A DNA stretch of 64,000 nucleotides from Porticoccaceae bacterium. Lineage in GTDB: Bacteria > Pseudomonadota > Gammaproteobacteria > Pseudomonadales > Porticoccaceae. The notes under the pieces are model-generated. The model was not told where the DNA came from. It did not search any database and saw only the letters and a program-made list of their open reading frames with translations. This document shows, piece after piece, positions 8,266 through 16,258 of the stretch; position 1 is the stretch's first letter, and every line of letters starts with the position of its first letter. The DNA lies in contig JAHEHL010000002.1 in NCBI GenBank assembly GCA_024644595.1, positions 475,774-539,773 of the forward strand, read 5' to 3'. A program made the translations under genes and the position numbers.

Positions 8266-9629
8266 TGGCTGAATTTATTCCTCTGTTAATGTTTTTGGTG
8301 ATCTGCCTGGTATTGATGGCGGGTTATCCGGTGGCGTTGTCGCTGTCTGGTACGGCGCTGATTTTTGCCTTGGTCGGTTATGCCTCCGGCACTTTCGATA
8401 TGGCGTTTTTGCAGGCGCTGCCCAACCGGCTGTTTGGCACCATTAAAAACACCACGCTGATTGCCGTGCCGCTGTTTGTATTTATGGGCGTGATGCTGGA
8501 GAAATCGCGGCTGGCTGAAGATCTGCTTGAGAGCATGGCCGACCTGCTGAAAGGCTTTCGCAGCGGACTCGGTCTCTCGGTGGTGTTGGTTGGCGCGCTG
8601 CTGGCGGCAAGCACCGGTATTGTCGGCGCCACCGTGGTGACCATGGGATTGATGTCGCTGCCGACCATGCTTAAACGCGGCTACTCATCGTCCCAGGCGA
8701 CCGGGATTATCTGCGCCACTGGTACCCTCGGGCAGATTATTCCGCCGTCGATCGCACTGGTGCTGCTCGGCGATATTCTCTCCAGTGCTTACCAGCAGGC
8801 GCAGCTGGAGATGGGCATTTTTACCCCCAAGGTGGTTTCGATTGGCGATCTGTTTGTCGGCGCCATTATTCCCGGTCTGATTCTGGTGCTGCTCTATAGC
8901 CTCTATGTGATTCTGTTTGTGCGCCCGCGATCCCGCGCCGAGACTGATGAGCCGTTGGTGGAATTGGGTCTGTCGCAGGCGATGCTCAATCTGTTGCCAC
9001 CGATCTTTTTGATTGCTGCGGTATTGGGTTCCATTCTATCCGGCGCTGCCACGCCCACCGAGGCCGCTGGTGTCGGCGCCTTTGGTGCGACGCTGTTGGC
9101 GTTGTTTAAAAATCAGTTGTCGCTGTCACGCCTGCGTGAGGTTGCCCAGAGCACTACTGAAGTGACCTCGATGGTATTTTTAATTCTGATCGGCGCGGCG
9201 GTCTTTTCGTTGGTGTTTCGCGGTTTTGGTGGTGAGGAGCTGGTCGAACAGTTTTTTGCCACCCTGCCGGGCGGCGTGGTCACTGCCACAATTCTGGTGA
9301 TGCTGGTGATTTTCCTGCTTGGCTTTGTGCTCGACTTTATCGAGATTACCTTTGTGGTGGTGCCGATTGTCGGCCCGGTGTTGCTGGCCATGGGGCTGGA
9401 TCCGGTGTGGCTGGGTATTATGATTGCCATCAACCTGCAGACATCGTTCCTGACGCCGCCATTTGGTTTTGCACTGTTTTATCTGCGCGGTGTGGCGCCG
9501 CCATCGGTGCAGACCGCCGATATGTATCGCGGCGTAATACCTTTTATAGGCATTCAACTGCTACTGCTGTTGTTGCTGTCTCTGTGGCCGTCGCTGGCCA
9601 CCTGGCTGCCGGGAGTAATTTACAACTAA
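8265..9629 (+). CDS. TRAP transporter large permease (DctM family)
   Basis: This 454-residue protein is very hydrophobic, with about a dozen predicted membrane helices. It carries DctM-like motifs such as GATVVTMGLMSLP, the FLTPPFGFALFYLRG segment near the C-terminus and AATPTEAAGVGAFGA near the middle. It forms the sodium-driven transport channel together with the small permease encoded just before it. No DctP-type periplasmic binding protein gene lies nearby, so the solute receptor must be encoded elsewhere. The next gene overlaps its stop (TAATG), which suggests a three-gene operon. Confidence 0.93.
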   Translation: MAEFIPLLMFLVICLVLMAGYPVALSLSGTALIFALVGYASGTFDMAFLQALPNRLFGTIKNTTLIAVPLFVFMGVMLEKSRLAEDLLESMADLLKGFRSGLGLSVVLVGALLAASTGIVGATVVTMGLMSLPTMLKRGYSSSQATGIICATGTLGQIIPPSIALVLLGDILSSAYQQAQLEMGIFTPKVVSIGDLFVGAIIPGLILVLLYSLYVILFVRPRSRAETDEPLVELGLSQAMLNLLPPIFLIAAVLGSILSGAATPTEAAGVGAFGATLLALFKNQLSLSRLREVAQSTTEVTSMVFLILIGAAVFSLVFRGFGGEELVEQFFATLPGGVVTATILVMLVIFLLGFVLDFIEITFVVVPIVGPVLLAMGLDPVWLGIMIAINLQTSFLTPPFGFALFYLRGVAPPSVQTADMYRGVIPFIGIQLLLLLLLSLWPSLATWLPGVIYN

Positions 9630-10084
9630 TGACATCGCATAAAGAACAGACATCCATGGAGACGCAATCTCCGGCACCATCGGGAAAGCTGATTTCTCAG
9701 ACTATAGCCATGCCCCGCGAGACCAATGCCAATGGCGATATTTTTGGCGGCTGGCTATTAAGTCAGATGGACCTTGCTGGCGCCATCCTGGCGGGTCGCA
9801 TTGCCCGCGGCCGGGTTGCCACGGTCGCGATCAGCAGCATGTCGTTTCTCAACCCGGTGCCGGTTGGCGCGGTGGTTGGCTGTTATGCGCAGACGCTCTC
9901 TGTGGGTACCAGCTCGATTCGCATTTTGATTGAAGCCTGGATTGATAATGCCTCGGGCGACATGCAGAGCGACCTCGACCCGGTCGATGGTCAGTTTGCT
10001 GAGCAGGTAAAAGTGACTGAAGGTGAATTCGTTTTTGTCGCCATTGATGATCATGGCAATACCAGGCAAGTGCCCACGGCTTGA
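9629..10084 (+). CDS. yciA: Acyl-CoA thioesterase, YciA type
   Basis: This 151-residue hotdog-fold protein hydrolyses acyl-CoA to free acid and CoA in the cytoplasm. The segment AMPRETNANGDIFGGWLLSQ is almost the same as E. coli YciA, including the catalytic Asp of the NANGDIFGGW motif. ISSMSFLNPVPVG and CYAQTLSVGTSSI continue the match. ATG at 9629 overlaps the stop of the TRAP large permease. ATG at 9656 (METQSPAP) is an alternative that still keeps the whole domain. Position at the end of the TRAP operon may mean that the imported substrate is handled as a CoA ester, but this is inference. Confidence 0.9.
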   Translation: MTSHKEQTSMETQSPAPSGKLISQTIAMPRETNANGDIFGGWLLSQMDLAGAILAGRIARGRVATVAISSMSFLNPVPVGAVVGCYAQTLSVGTSSIRILIEAWIDNASGDMQSDLDPVDGQFAEQVKVTEGEFVFVAIDDHGNTRQVPTA

Positions 10085-10111
10085 TTAACCGATTTCAATC
10101 ATATCCTCAAT

Positions 10112-10139
10112 ACTCTTTTCTCAGCACTCTTTTCCCAGC
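10112..10139. repeat. 14-base tandem repeat, two copies
   Basis: ACTCTTTTCTCAGC is followed directly by ACTCTTTTCCCAGC, one mismatch, in the gap between the convergent thioesterase and hydrolase genes. A second short repeat (AAAGAGCTcGTT, AAAGAGCTaGTT, then a degenerate third copy) lies at 10199-10236 and overlaps the hydrolase stop codon. Confidence 0.6.
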
Positions 10140-10220
10140 GCTCATTTTAGCAGTCTTGGCGCTGATTAAAACCGAGCATGTAAAAGACAGTTCGTAGAAA
10201 AGAGCTCGTTAAAGAGCTAG

Positions 10221-11207
10221 TTAAAGAGAACCCGTTAAAAAAAGCGCGGCAAATATTTCCCGCCGCAACGGTTCCGACTCATTGACCAGCTGATGCCCCG
10301 CACCATGAATAGTGTGCAGATTCATGCGCGGGAATTTGGCGCGCAACAGTTTGATATTGTGCCGCCAGTCCAGGGTGCCGTCGCTGTCTCCCTGAATCAC
10401 GTTGATTGAAAAGTGATTTTCTTCACTGCGACCGATCTGTTCGACCCAGTCAGCCATAGCCCCAACCCAGTCGGCAGGCAGGCGATGGGGCTGAAAGGGA
10501 TCGCTGTGACGAATAAAATCTAAAAATTCGTCGTCTTGTGAATTGGCGCGGAATACCCGTTTCATGGTTTTTCTAAACGGGCGCGTTAATTTGAACAGCC
10601 ATTTATTCAGCGCCCAGAGTTTGGGTTGCACCAACGGTGCCAGCAGATTGAGGCTGGCAAACGGGTAATCCGGACATTTACCCTGATCAAACAGCTGTTT
10701 GAGTAATACGGCGCCGCCGGTGCTCTGACCAATGCCGTGCAGTGGAGTTGGGCACAGCGGGCGCGCTGCGGTCAGAACCTGATCGAGCTGTGCGACATAT
10801 TGATCGAAACATTTAATCGAGGCGGGTCGACCGCTGGAGAGTCCATGGCCAATCAGATCAAAGCTGAGTACAGCGATGTTTTGATTGAGCAAATGTTTGA
10901 TTAGATGGCGATAGAGGCCGGTGTGATCAAGATAGCCGTGCACAATCACTGCAGTACTTTGCGCTTGATCAGGCTTCCACAACATCAGGTGGCTGCGCAG
11001 ATCATCCTGTTCAAGTCGGCCGGCGAACAACGCAAGTTGATTGTTGGGTCGCGGCAAGTGATAGAACTGTAGATAAGCATCCAGCTCTTGGTTCGCGGCG
11101 GGATCAGCGACAATAGCATTTGCCCCAAACAGGGGCAGTGTTTGAGGCAGTCTTCTGATTTGCTCTTCGACGGCCTGAGTGACGCGGTTTAAATCTGTCT
11201 GACGCAT
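10221..11207 (-). CDS. Alpha/beta hydrolase (serine aminopeptidase S33 / lysophospholipase-like)
   Basis: This is a 328-residue cytoplasmic alpha/beta hydrolase of the Hydrolase_4 (S33) group. Visible features are an oxyanion-hole HGYLDHTGLY segment at residues 90-99, GHGLSSG at 120-126, the nucleophile elbow G-Q-S-T-G with Ser162, a probable acid in GDSDGTLDW and the catalytic His in GAGHQL near the C-terminus. The elbow has Gln in place of the common His. There is no signal peptide. Family members act on monoacylglycerols, lysophospholipids or other esters, so the substrate is open. The gene is divergent from the ECF sigma factor gene with 85 bases between the starts. Confidence 0.85.
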   Translation of the reverse strand: MRQTDLNRVTQAVEEQIRRLPQTLPLFGANAIVADPAANQELDAYLQFYHLPRPNNQLALFAGRLEQDDLRSHLMLWKPDQAQSTAVIVHGYLDHTGLYRHLIKHLLNQNIAVLSFDLIGHGLSSGRPASIKCFDQYVAQLDQVLTAARPLCPTPLHGIGQSTGGAVLLKQLFDQGKCPDYPFASLNLLAPLVQPKLWALNKWLFKLTRPFRKTMKRVFRANSQDDEFLDFIRHSDPFQPHRLPADWVGAMADWVEQIGRSEENHFSINVIQGDSDGTLDWRHNIKLLRAKFPRMNLHTIHGAGHQLVNESEPLRREIFAALFLTGSL

Positions 11208-11292
11208 AAAATTGGTTGCAATCTGTGTTAAAGTGTCGCGGAATTGCTGGTCTATCGTGTAGCAGCACCTTTTGCATCTTGTCAGAATAACA

Positions 11293-11844
11293 ATGAATTA
11301 CAAGAATAAAGATTTCGTCGAAAAGTTGATCCAACAGCACAGCGCAACGCTAGTGCGATTTTTGGCGCGCCGGATGAAAAGCCGTGAAGATGCTGAGGAT
11401 ATCGCCCAGGCAACATTTATGCGCCTCTATACCCTGGACGATCCCGGCGAGCTGTCCAATGCCAAGGCGTTTCTGTTCCAGGTTGCCGCCAATCTTTCAA
11501 TAGACCAGCTGCGCAGAAAAACCCTGCATCAGAATTATCTCGATCGCGAAGGCGTCAAGATTGCCGGTGATTGCTCGGCGGGGCTAAGCAATTTTTTCGA
11601 ACACATTCCCCTTGAGCGTGAGATGGAGGCCAAGGATACGCTGCACTTTATTTATCAGTCGCTGGGGTCCTTGTCTCAGAATCCACGTCAGGCGTTTATT
11701 CTCAATCGTGCAAAAGGTATGACTTACGGTGAAATCGCAGAGCAAATGGGTGTCTCGGTGAGCTCGGTGGAGAAGTATATTCTTGAGGCGCTAAAACATT
11801 TGCGCGGCGCGTTAGAGGCGAGCGACAACTCTTCAGTGAAATAG
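11293..11844 (+). CDS. ECF RNA polymerase sigma factor, FecI type
   Basis: This 183-residue sigma-70 family protein has region 2 at about residues 15-75 (RRMKSREDAEDIAQATFMRLY) and region 4 at about 115-175 (MTYGEIAEQMGVSVSSVEKYILEALKHLR). It lacks region 3, as ECF factors do. The downstream FecR-type anti-sigma factor and STN-containing receptor make a cell-surface signalling set: ligand bound by the receptor is signalled through FecR to this factor. I chose ATG at 11293; an in-frame upstream start at 11272 would add seven residues. The signal could be an iron complex or another TonB-dependent substrate. Confidence 0.93.
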   Translation: MNYKNKDFVEKLIQQHSATLVRFLARRMKSREDAEDIAQATFMRLYTLDDPGELSNAKAFLFQVAANLSIDQLRRKTLHQNYLDREGVKIAGDCSAGLSNFFEHIPLEREMEAKDTLHFIYQSLGSLSQNPRQAFILNRAKGMTYGEIAEQMGVSVSSVEKYILEALKHLRGALEASDNSSVK

Positions 11845-11933
11845 TCATCTCATTGAAAGCAATTTGTGCCAGACTCAAAACAGCGATTTTAAGTTCAGCG
11901 GAAAAGCCCAACTGAAAAAATTTTAGCTAAACA

Positions 11934-13040
11934 ATGGAATTTTGCGGAGGGATTTTCGATACCGCTCGTCCTATTGGTACCACAAAACATAACCATGGAA
12001 AGGCGCTTGATATTAAGTGCTTAGAACTATTGAATAAAGCGCCTGGCAGAGAGCCCATCGACCACGACCTTGCACAGCAGGCTGACACCTGGATTGTCGC
12101 GTTGCGCAGAGAAAATCTCGCGCAGGACGATCTACAGCAGTTTGCTGGTTGGTTGGCTGCAGATACTCGTCATCAGCAGGCCTGGGACCAGGCGCTGGCG
12201 GCTTGGCAAACTCTCGGTGTGATTTCTCACCTGCCGGTCGATTCATTTTTGCACAGCCCTGCCGTTGCGTCGGGCTCACAGATCGACAACCTTTTAAGCA
12301 GATTGCGTCAGCGGTGGGCGCCAGTGGCCATGGCCTTTTCACTGATGCTCGCGGTGGTTTTGGTGGCGACGTTTGATCCCGGCCCGAAAGCCGTCTATGT
12401 CGCCGACGTTGGCGGGTATCAGCAGATTAACCTGGCCGATGGCAGCGTTATCGAGCTCAATACTGACAGTGCAGTTGAGGTCTCGCTGACACCGGATGCG
12501 CGCGAGATTGTGCTGCTCAAAGGTGAGGCATTTTTTACTGTTGCAACGGATAAAACCCGGCCCTTTGTGGTTGATATCGGCGGCGCTTCGGTGCGCGCGC
12601 TGGGCACTGCCTTCAATATCTACAGAGATAGCGATAAGACGGCGGTTGTGGCCGTCAGTGAAGGTATTGTGCGGGTTGAAGAGGCCAGTGGCAGCAGCGT
12701 TTCGGCAGCTCAGTCACGCGTGTTGACCGTCGACAGTGCGCTGCTAATCGATTCAGCTCGCGGTTTGAGCGATGTGAATGTCGAGCTCGAACAAGTAACG
12801 GCCTGGCGTCAGGGGCAGCTGTTGTTTGACAATACCCCTCTGCCAGAAGCGGTGCGCATGCTCAATCGTTACCTGTTAAAAAAGGTTGAGGTCGCTGATA
12901 GCGTTGCTCCCAGTATGCGGGTGTCCGGAACCTTCTCGTCTCGTCAAAAGCGGCAGACATTATTGGCTGTGGCCGACGCACTGGAGCTTAAGCTCACGCC
13001 CAACGGCGACAAATGGTTGTTGTCTCAAAACAACCCTTAA
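11934..13040 (+). CDS. FecR-type anti-sigma factor
   Basis: This is a single-pass inner-membrane protein of 368 residues. The cytoplasmic N-terminus (residues about 45-95) contains ADTWIVALRRENLAQDDLQQ, the FecR_N (DUF4880) pattern that contacts the sigma factor. A membrane helix spans about residues 129-147. The periplasmic part has the FecR domain (about 155-255, with the INLADGSVIELNTDS segment) and a C-terminal STN-like DUF4974 domain (about 290-365), which would touch the receptor's signalling domain. The start is uncertain: ATG at 11934 has no clear ribosome binding site, and the FecR_N homology only begins about 40 residues in. The gap to the sigma factor gene is 89 bases. Confidence 0.92.
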   Translation: MEFCGGIFDTARPIGTTKHNHGKALDIKCLELLNKAPGREPIDHDLAQQADTWIVALRRENLAQDDLQQFAGWLAADTRHQQAWDQALAAWQTLGVISHLPVDSFLHSPAVASGSQIDNLLSRLRQRWAPVAMAFSLMLAVVLVATFDPGPKAVYVADVGGYQQINLADGSVIELNTDSAVEVSLTPDAREIVLLKGEAFFTVATDKTRPFVVDIGGASVRALGTAFNIYRDSDKTAVVAVSEGIVRVEEASGSSVSAAQSRVLTVDSALLIDSARGLSDVNVELEQVTAWRQGQLLFDNTPLPEAVRMLNRYLLKKVEVADSVAPSMRVSGTFSSRQKRQTLLAVADALELKLTPNGDKWLLSQNNP

Positions 13041-13083
13041 GGTTTAATGCCTGATACGCCTGTAATGGGCGCTTGCTGTCAGG

Positions 13084-16080
13084 GTGCATTGTGTCTTTTC
13101 TAATCTATGCGGTTGCATTTTAGTGGCTTTATGCCGACCGATCTGGTCTGTTATTGCAGGGTTAATGTTACTGCTGGCGGGAACCTCTGCTCGCGCTATT
13201 GTCACCGACGAATATGATATCCAGCTGCCTTCAGGCAGTCTTCACAAAAGCTTTATCGCTCTTGGTCAGCAGACTAACGCGTCAATTATATTCCCCTCAT
13301 CGCTGACCAATTTTAAAGATATTAAGGCTATTAAAGGCAGCTTTAGTATTATTCAGGCACTCGAACAATTGATCGCGGGTCGCGATCTGGAATACCGGGT
13401 TGTAGGCCCGTCGTCGGTTGTAGTGTTGCCTCGTTGCAAGGTGGGGCGGCTCTGTCAGGCCATGGAGGATGACACACGCTTAAATACGCAGCAGTATGCG
13501 ATGATCGAAGAACTGATTGTGCGTGGCAGGCAGTTGACCGGTTCGAGATTCAAGCGGGTCGACGACTATTCTTTTTCGCCGGTTGAGATTATTACCGCTA
13601 CGGAAATCCGCCTGACCGGTGCGCAAACCCTGTCGCAGTTGCTGCGCTATACCCCGGAAGTGGCGGGTAATTCCGCAAGCACTGCGGTTAGCAATGGCGG
13701 TAATGGCTCCGCCAGTGTCACGTTGCGCGGCCTGCCATCGACTAATACGCTGGTTTTAATTAACGGCTTGCGCACCACCTCAAATGCGCTTGATGGTGGC
13801 TCGGTAGACCTGAACAGCATTCCCGCTGCTGCCATTGATCGTATCGAAATCCTCAAGGACAGTGGCTCATCAGTCTACGGCTCCGACGCAATCGCCGGTG
13901 TGGTCAATGTGATCCTGCGTAAAAGCATGGACGGTACATTGATAAATGCCTACTACGGCACAGCACAGCGAGGAGATAATCACACCCATCGCTACGATCT
14001 GGTAGTCGGCGGTGTCCTTGGCAGTGTTGAGATGTTGATGGCAGCTTCGCATTATGGCCAGGCGGGAATATTCAGTCGCGACAGAGCCATATCTCGTTCT
14101 GCGGACGGACGCGGTATGGGTGGGACGGATCAACGCTCAAGCGCAACGCCGAGCGCACGAATCGTTTGGAATAACAGTGTCGTCAGCCTGACATCTGATG
14201 AGTTGAGCGGGAGTTCTGTCAGCCACTTTAGCGAGGCTGGCAGTGAACACCTGTATGACTACCGTGTGGACACTTCCTCGCTTGTCCCTTCTCAACATGA
14301 CTCGGTATATTTCTCTGCAAATCTTAGCGATCTTGACAGTGTCGACGCTGCATTTGATCTTTCTTATATCAAAAATCAGACATTGATTAGCTATGCAGCG
14401 ATGCCAATCTTCACCGCATTTGAGGAGCAGCCGATTACCATCAGTGCTGAAAATCAGTTTAATCCTTTTGGCGAGGATATAACGGATGCCCGCATTCGTC
14501 TCAGCGGGCTTGGGCCGCGGACCCAGGAAAACCAATCGCGAACACTGCGCGCTCGTGTTTCATTGATGGGTGGATTGGCTCAGGGTGATTGGCAGACAAG
14601 CCTGAATTGGAGCCGCAACAGCGCGGAAGAGGGGTGGCGCAATCTGGTTAACTTGCAGAATATGACTCTCGGGCTTGGTGATAGCGCGGTATGTGCAGCC
14701 ATTGATGGCTGTGTCCCGGTCAACTTTTTTGGTCAGCCGGAGGCGATTACAGCGGAACAGCTGAACTATATCCGTGCCGATGCGCACCATCTGGGCGAGT
14801 CGACGCTGACCTCGTTTAATTTTGATCTGTCCCAAGTGTTCGATATTCTGCCTGCGGGGGAACTCGAGTTTGCTGCGGGTTTTGAATTGCGCCGCGAGAC
14901 GCTGATAACTCTGGCTGACCAGCGTGTTGAGCGCAATCAGTTAATTGGTGGTGAGTTTGGTAGCAGTCACGGCAAGCGAAGTGTTTCCGAAATTTATCTT
15001 GAGTCACTGATTCCGCTGTTGAACCGTGGCGCTGATGGTCCATGGCTTGAGGCTAATCTATCGCTGCGAGCGACTCGCTTTAGCGATTTTGGCTCACAGA
15101 TCAATCCCAAGTTGGCACTGCGTTACCGGCCGAATAAAAGCTGGATGTTGCGCGGCAGCGTTTCCAGTGGCTTTCGTGCACCATCGATGTTTGAGTTGAA
15201 TCAGAGTGATAGTGTCAGCCAGGCGTTTTTGCTAGATCCCTGTTCGATTTCAGGGAGTGCAGGGACGTTGCCGGGCTGTCTTGTGCAGTCGGATTCCCTG
15301 CGCGTTCAATATCCGACGGTGACAGGCGGCAACGCCGAGTTGCGTCCTGAAACCTCAGACAATGTCAGTTTCGGCTTTATTTATAGTCCGGTTAGTCTGA
15401 GTAATTTCAGTATTGGTATGGACGTCTATCAAATAGAGGTGAATGACATTATTGGCGCTAATGGCCAGTTTTTCCTCGACCAGAATGCTGCCGGCATGCT
15501 TTACGGCAATCGTGTTATTCGTGATGCTGACGGTGAGTTAATCAAAGTGATTGCCAATAATGAAAATCTTGGTGTGCGAAGTGTTTCTGGCATGGATATG
15601 GATGTTTCCTGGCGGGTATTTATTCCAAAGTGGGGCACGCTGGGGATCAATGTTAGTGGTTCAAATATCGCCTCTTATAAGTTTCAGAGCGGTCCGCGTG
15701 CCAATGTTGAGCAGTTGGCTGGCACGTTTGAAGATGAGGCTGCTGAGGGCAGCGGCACTTTGCCCAAGTGGAAGACCAGACTCAATTTGTTCTGGCAGTT
15801 TGGTGACTGGGAAGTTAGTCTCTCATCATTTCGAGTCAGCGGTGTCATTGAGACGGTCAGCGGGCTGGGGAAAACACGTGATATTGGCGTCTGGTCTCGC
15901 GAAGATGTGCAAATAAGCCGCCATTTCAATTCTGCAACGTCGCTGCTCACTGTTGGTGTGGAAAACGTCTTTGATCAGTCCCCGCCCTTTATGGCATCTG
16001 CATTTAACGATAATTTTGACACCCGCACCTACGACTCAGTCGGTCGATATGCCTATATCAGGCTCAGTCATCATCTCTAG
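13084..16080 (+). CDS. TonB-dependent receptor with STN signalling domain (FecA type)
   Basis: This 998-residue outer-membrane receptor starts at GTG 13084 with a hydrophobic signal peptide ending near TSARA (residue 38). Residues about 44-116 form an STN domain, which signals to FecR in the periplasm. A TonB box, IEELIVRG, lies at 141-148. It is followed by the plug (LRGLPSTNTLVLINGLRT and SVYGSDAIAGVVNVILRK) and a long beta-barrel. The last residues are IRLSHHL, so the usual C-terminal aromatic residue is absent. It follows the anti-sigma gene by 43 bases and should be the sensor of this signalling set. The transported ligand cannot be read from sequence. Confidence 0.93.
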   Translation: MHCVFSNLCGCILVALCRPIWSVIAGLMLLLAGTSARAIVTDEYDIQLPSGSLHKSFIALGQQTNASIIFPSSLTNFKDIKAIKGSFSIIQALEQLIAGRDLEYRVVGPSSVVVLPRCKVGRLCQAMEDDTRLNTQQYAMIEELIVRGRQLTGSRFKRVDDYSFSPVEIITATEIRLTGAQTLSQLLRYTPEVAGNSASTAVSNGGNGSASVTLRGLPSTNTLVLINGLRTTSNALDGGSVDLNSIPAAAIDRIEILKDSGSSVYGSDAIAGVVNVILRKSMDGTLINAYYGTAQRGDNHTHRYDLVVGGVLGSVEMLMAASHYGQAGIFSRDRAISRSADGRGMGGTDQRSSATPSARIVWNNSVVSLTSDELSGSSVSHFSEAGSEHLYDYRVDTSSLVPSQHDSVYFSANLSDLDSVDAAFDLSYIKNQTLISYAAMPIFTAFEEQPITISAENQFNPFGEDITDARIRLSGLGPRTQENQSRTLRARVSLMGGLAQGDWQTSLNWSRNSAEEGWRNLVNLQNMTLGLGDSAVCAAIDGCVPVNFFGQPEAITAEQLNYIRADAHHLGESTLTSFNFDLSQVFDILPAGELEFAAGFELRRETLITLADQRVERNQLIGGEFGSSHGKRSVSEIYLESLIPLLNRGADGPWLEANLSLRATRFSDFGSQINPKLALRYRPNKSWMLRGSVSSGFRAPSMFELNQSDSVSQAFLLDPCSISGSAGTLPGCLVQSDSLRVQYPTVTGGNAELRPETSDNVSFGFIYSPVSLSNFSIGMDVYQIEVNDIIGANGQFFLDQNAAGMLYGNRVIRDADGELIKVIANNENLGVRSVSGMDMDVSWRVFIPKWGTLGINVSGSNIASYKFQSGPRANVEQLAGTFEDEAAEGSGTLPKWKTRLNLFWQFGDWEVSLSSFRVSGVIETVSGLGKTRDIGVWSREDVQISRHFNSATSLLTVGVENVFDQSPPFMASAFNDNFDTRTYDSVGRYAYIRLSHHL

Positions 16081-16258
16081 CACTTGTTTAAGTGAATTTT
16101 TTTTGCATTTCTTCTGAGGGGTATTGATTTTCACCCGTCAAACCACTGTCCACGGAGAATGGGCGGTTTATAAATCTTGCGAACACAACCTGTTAGATAT
16201 TCGGAGCCTTCAGAGATTGGGCCCGTTAAACAGTTATTTTTAAAATTTGGGAGTTACT

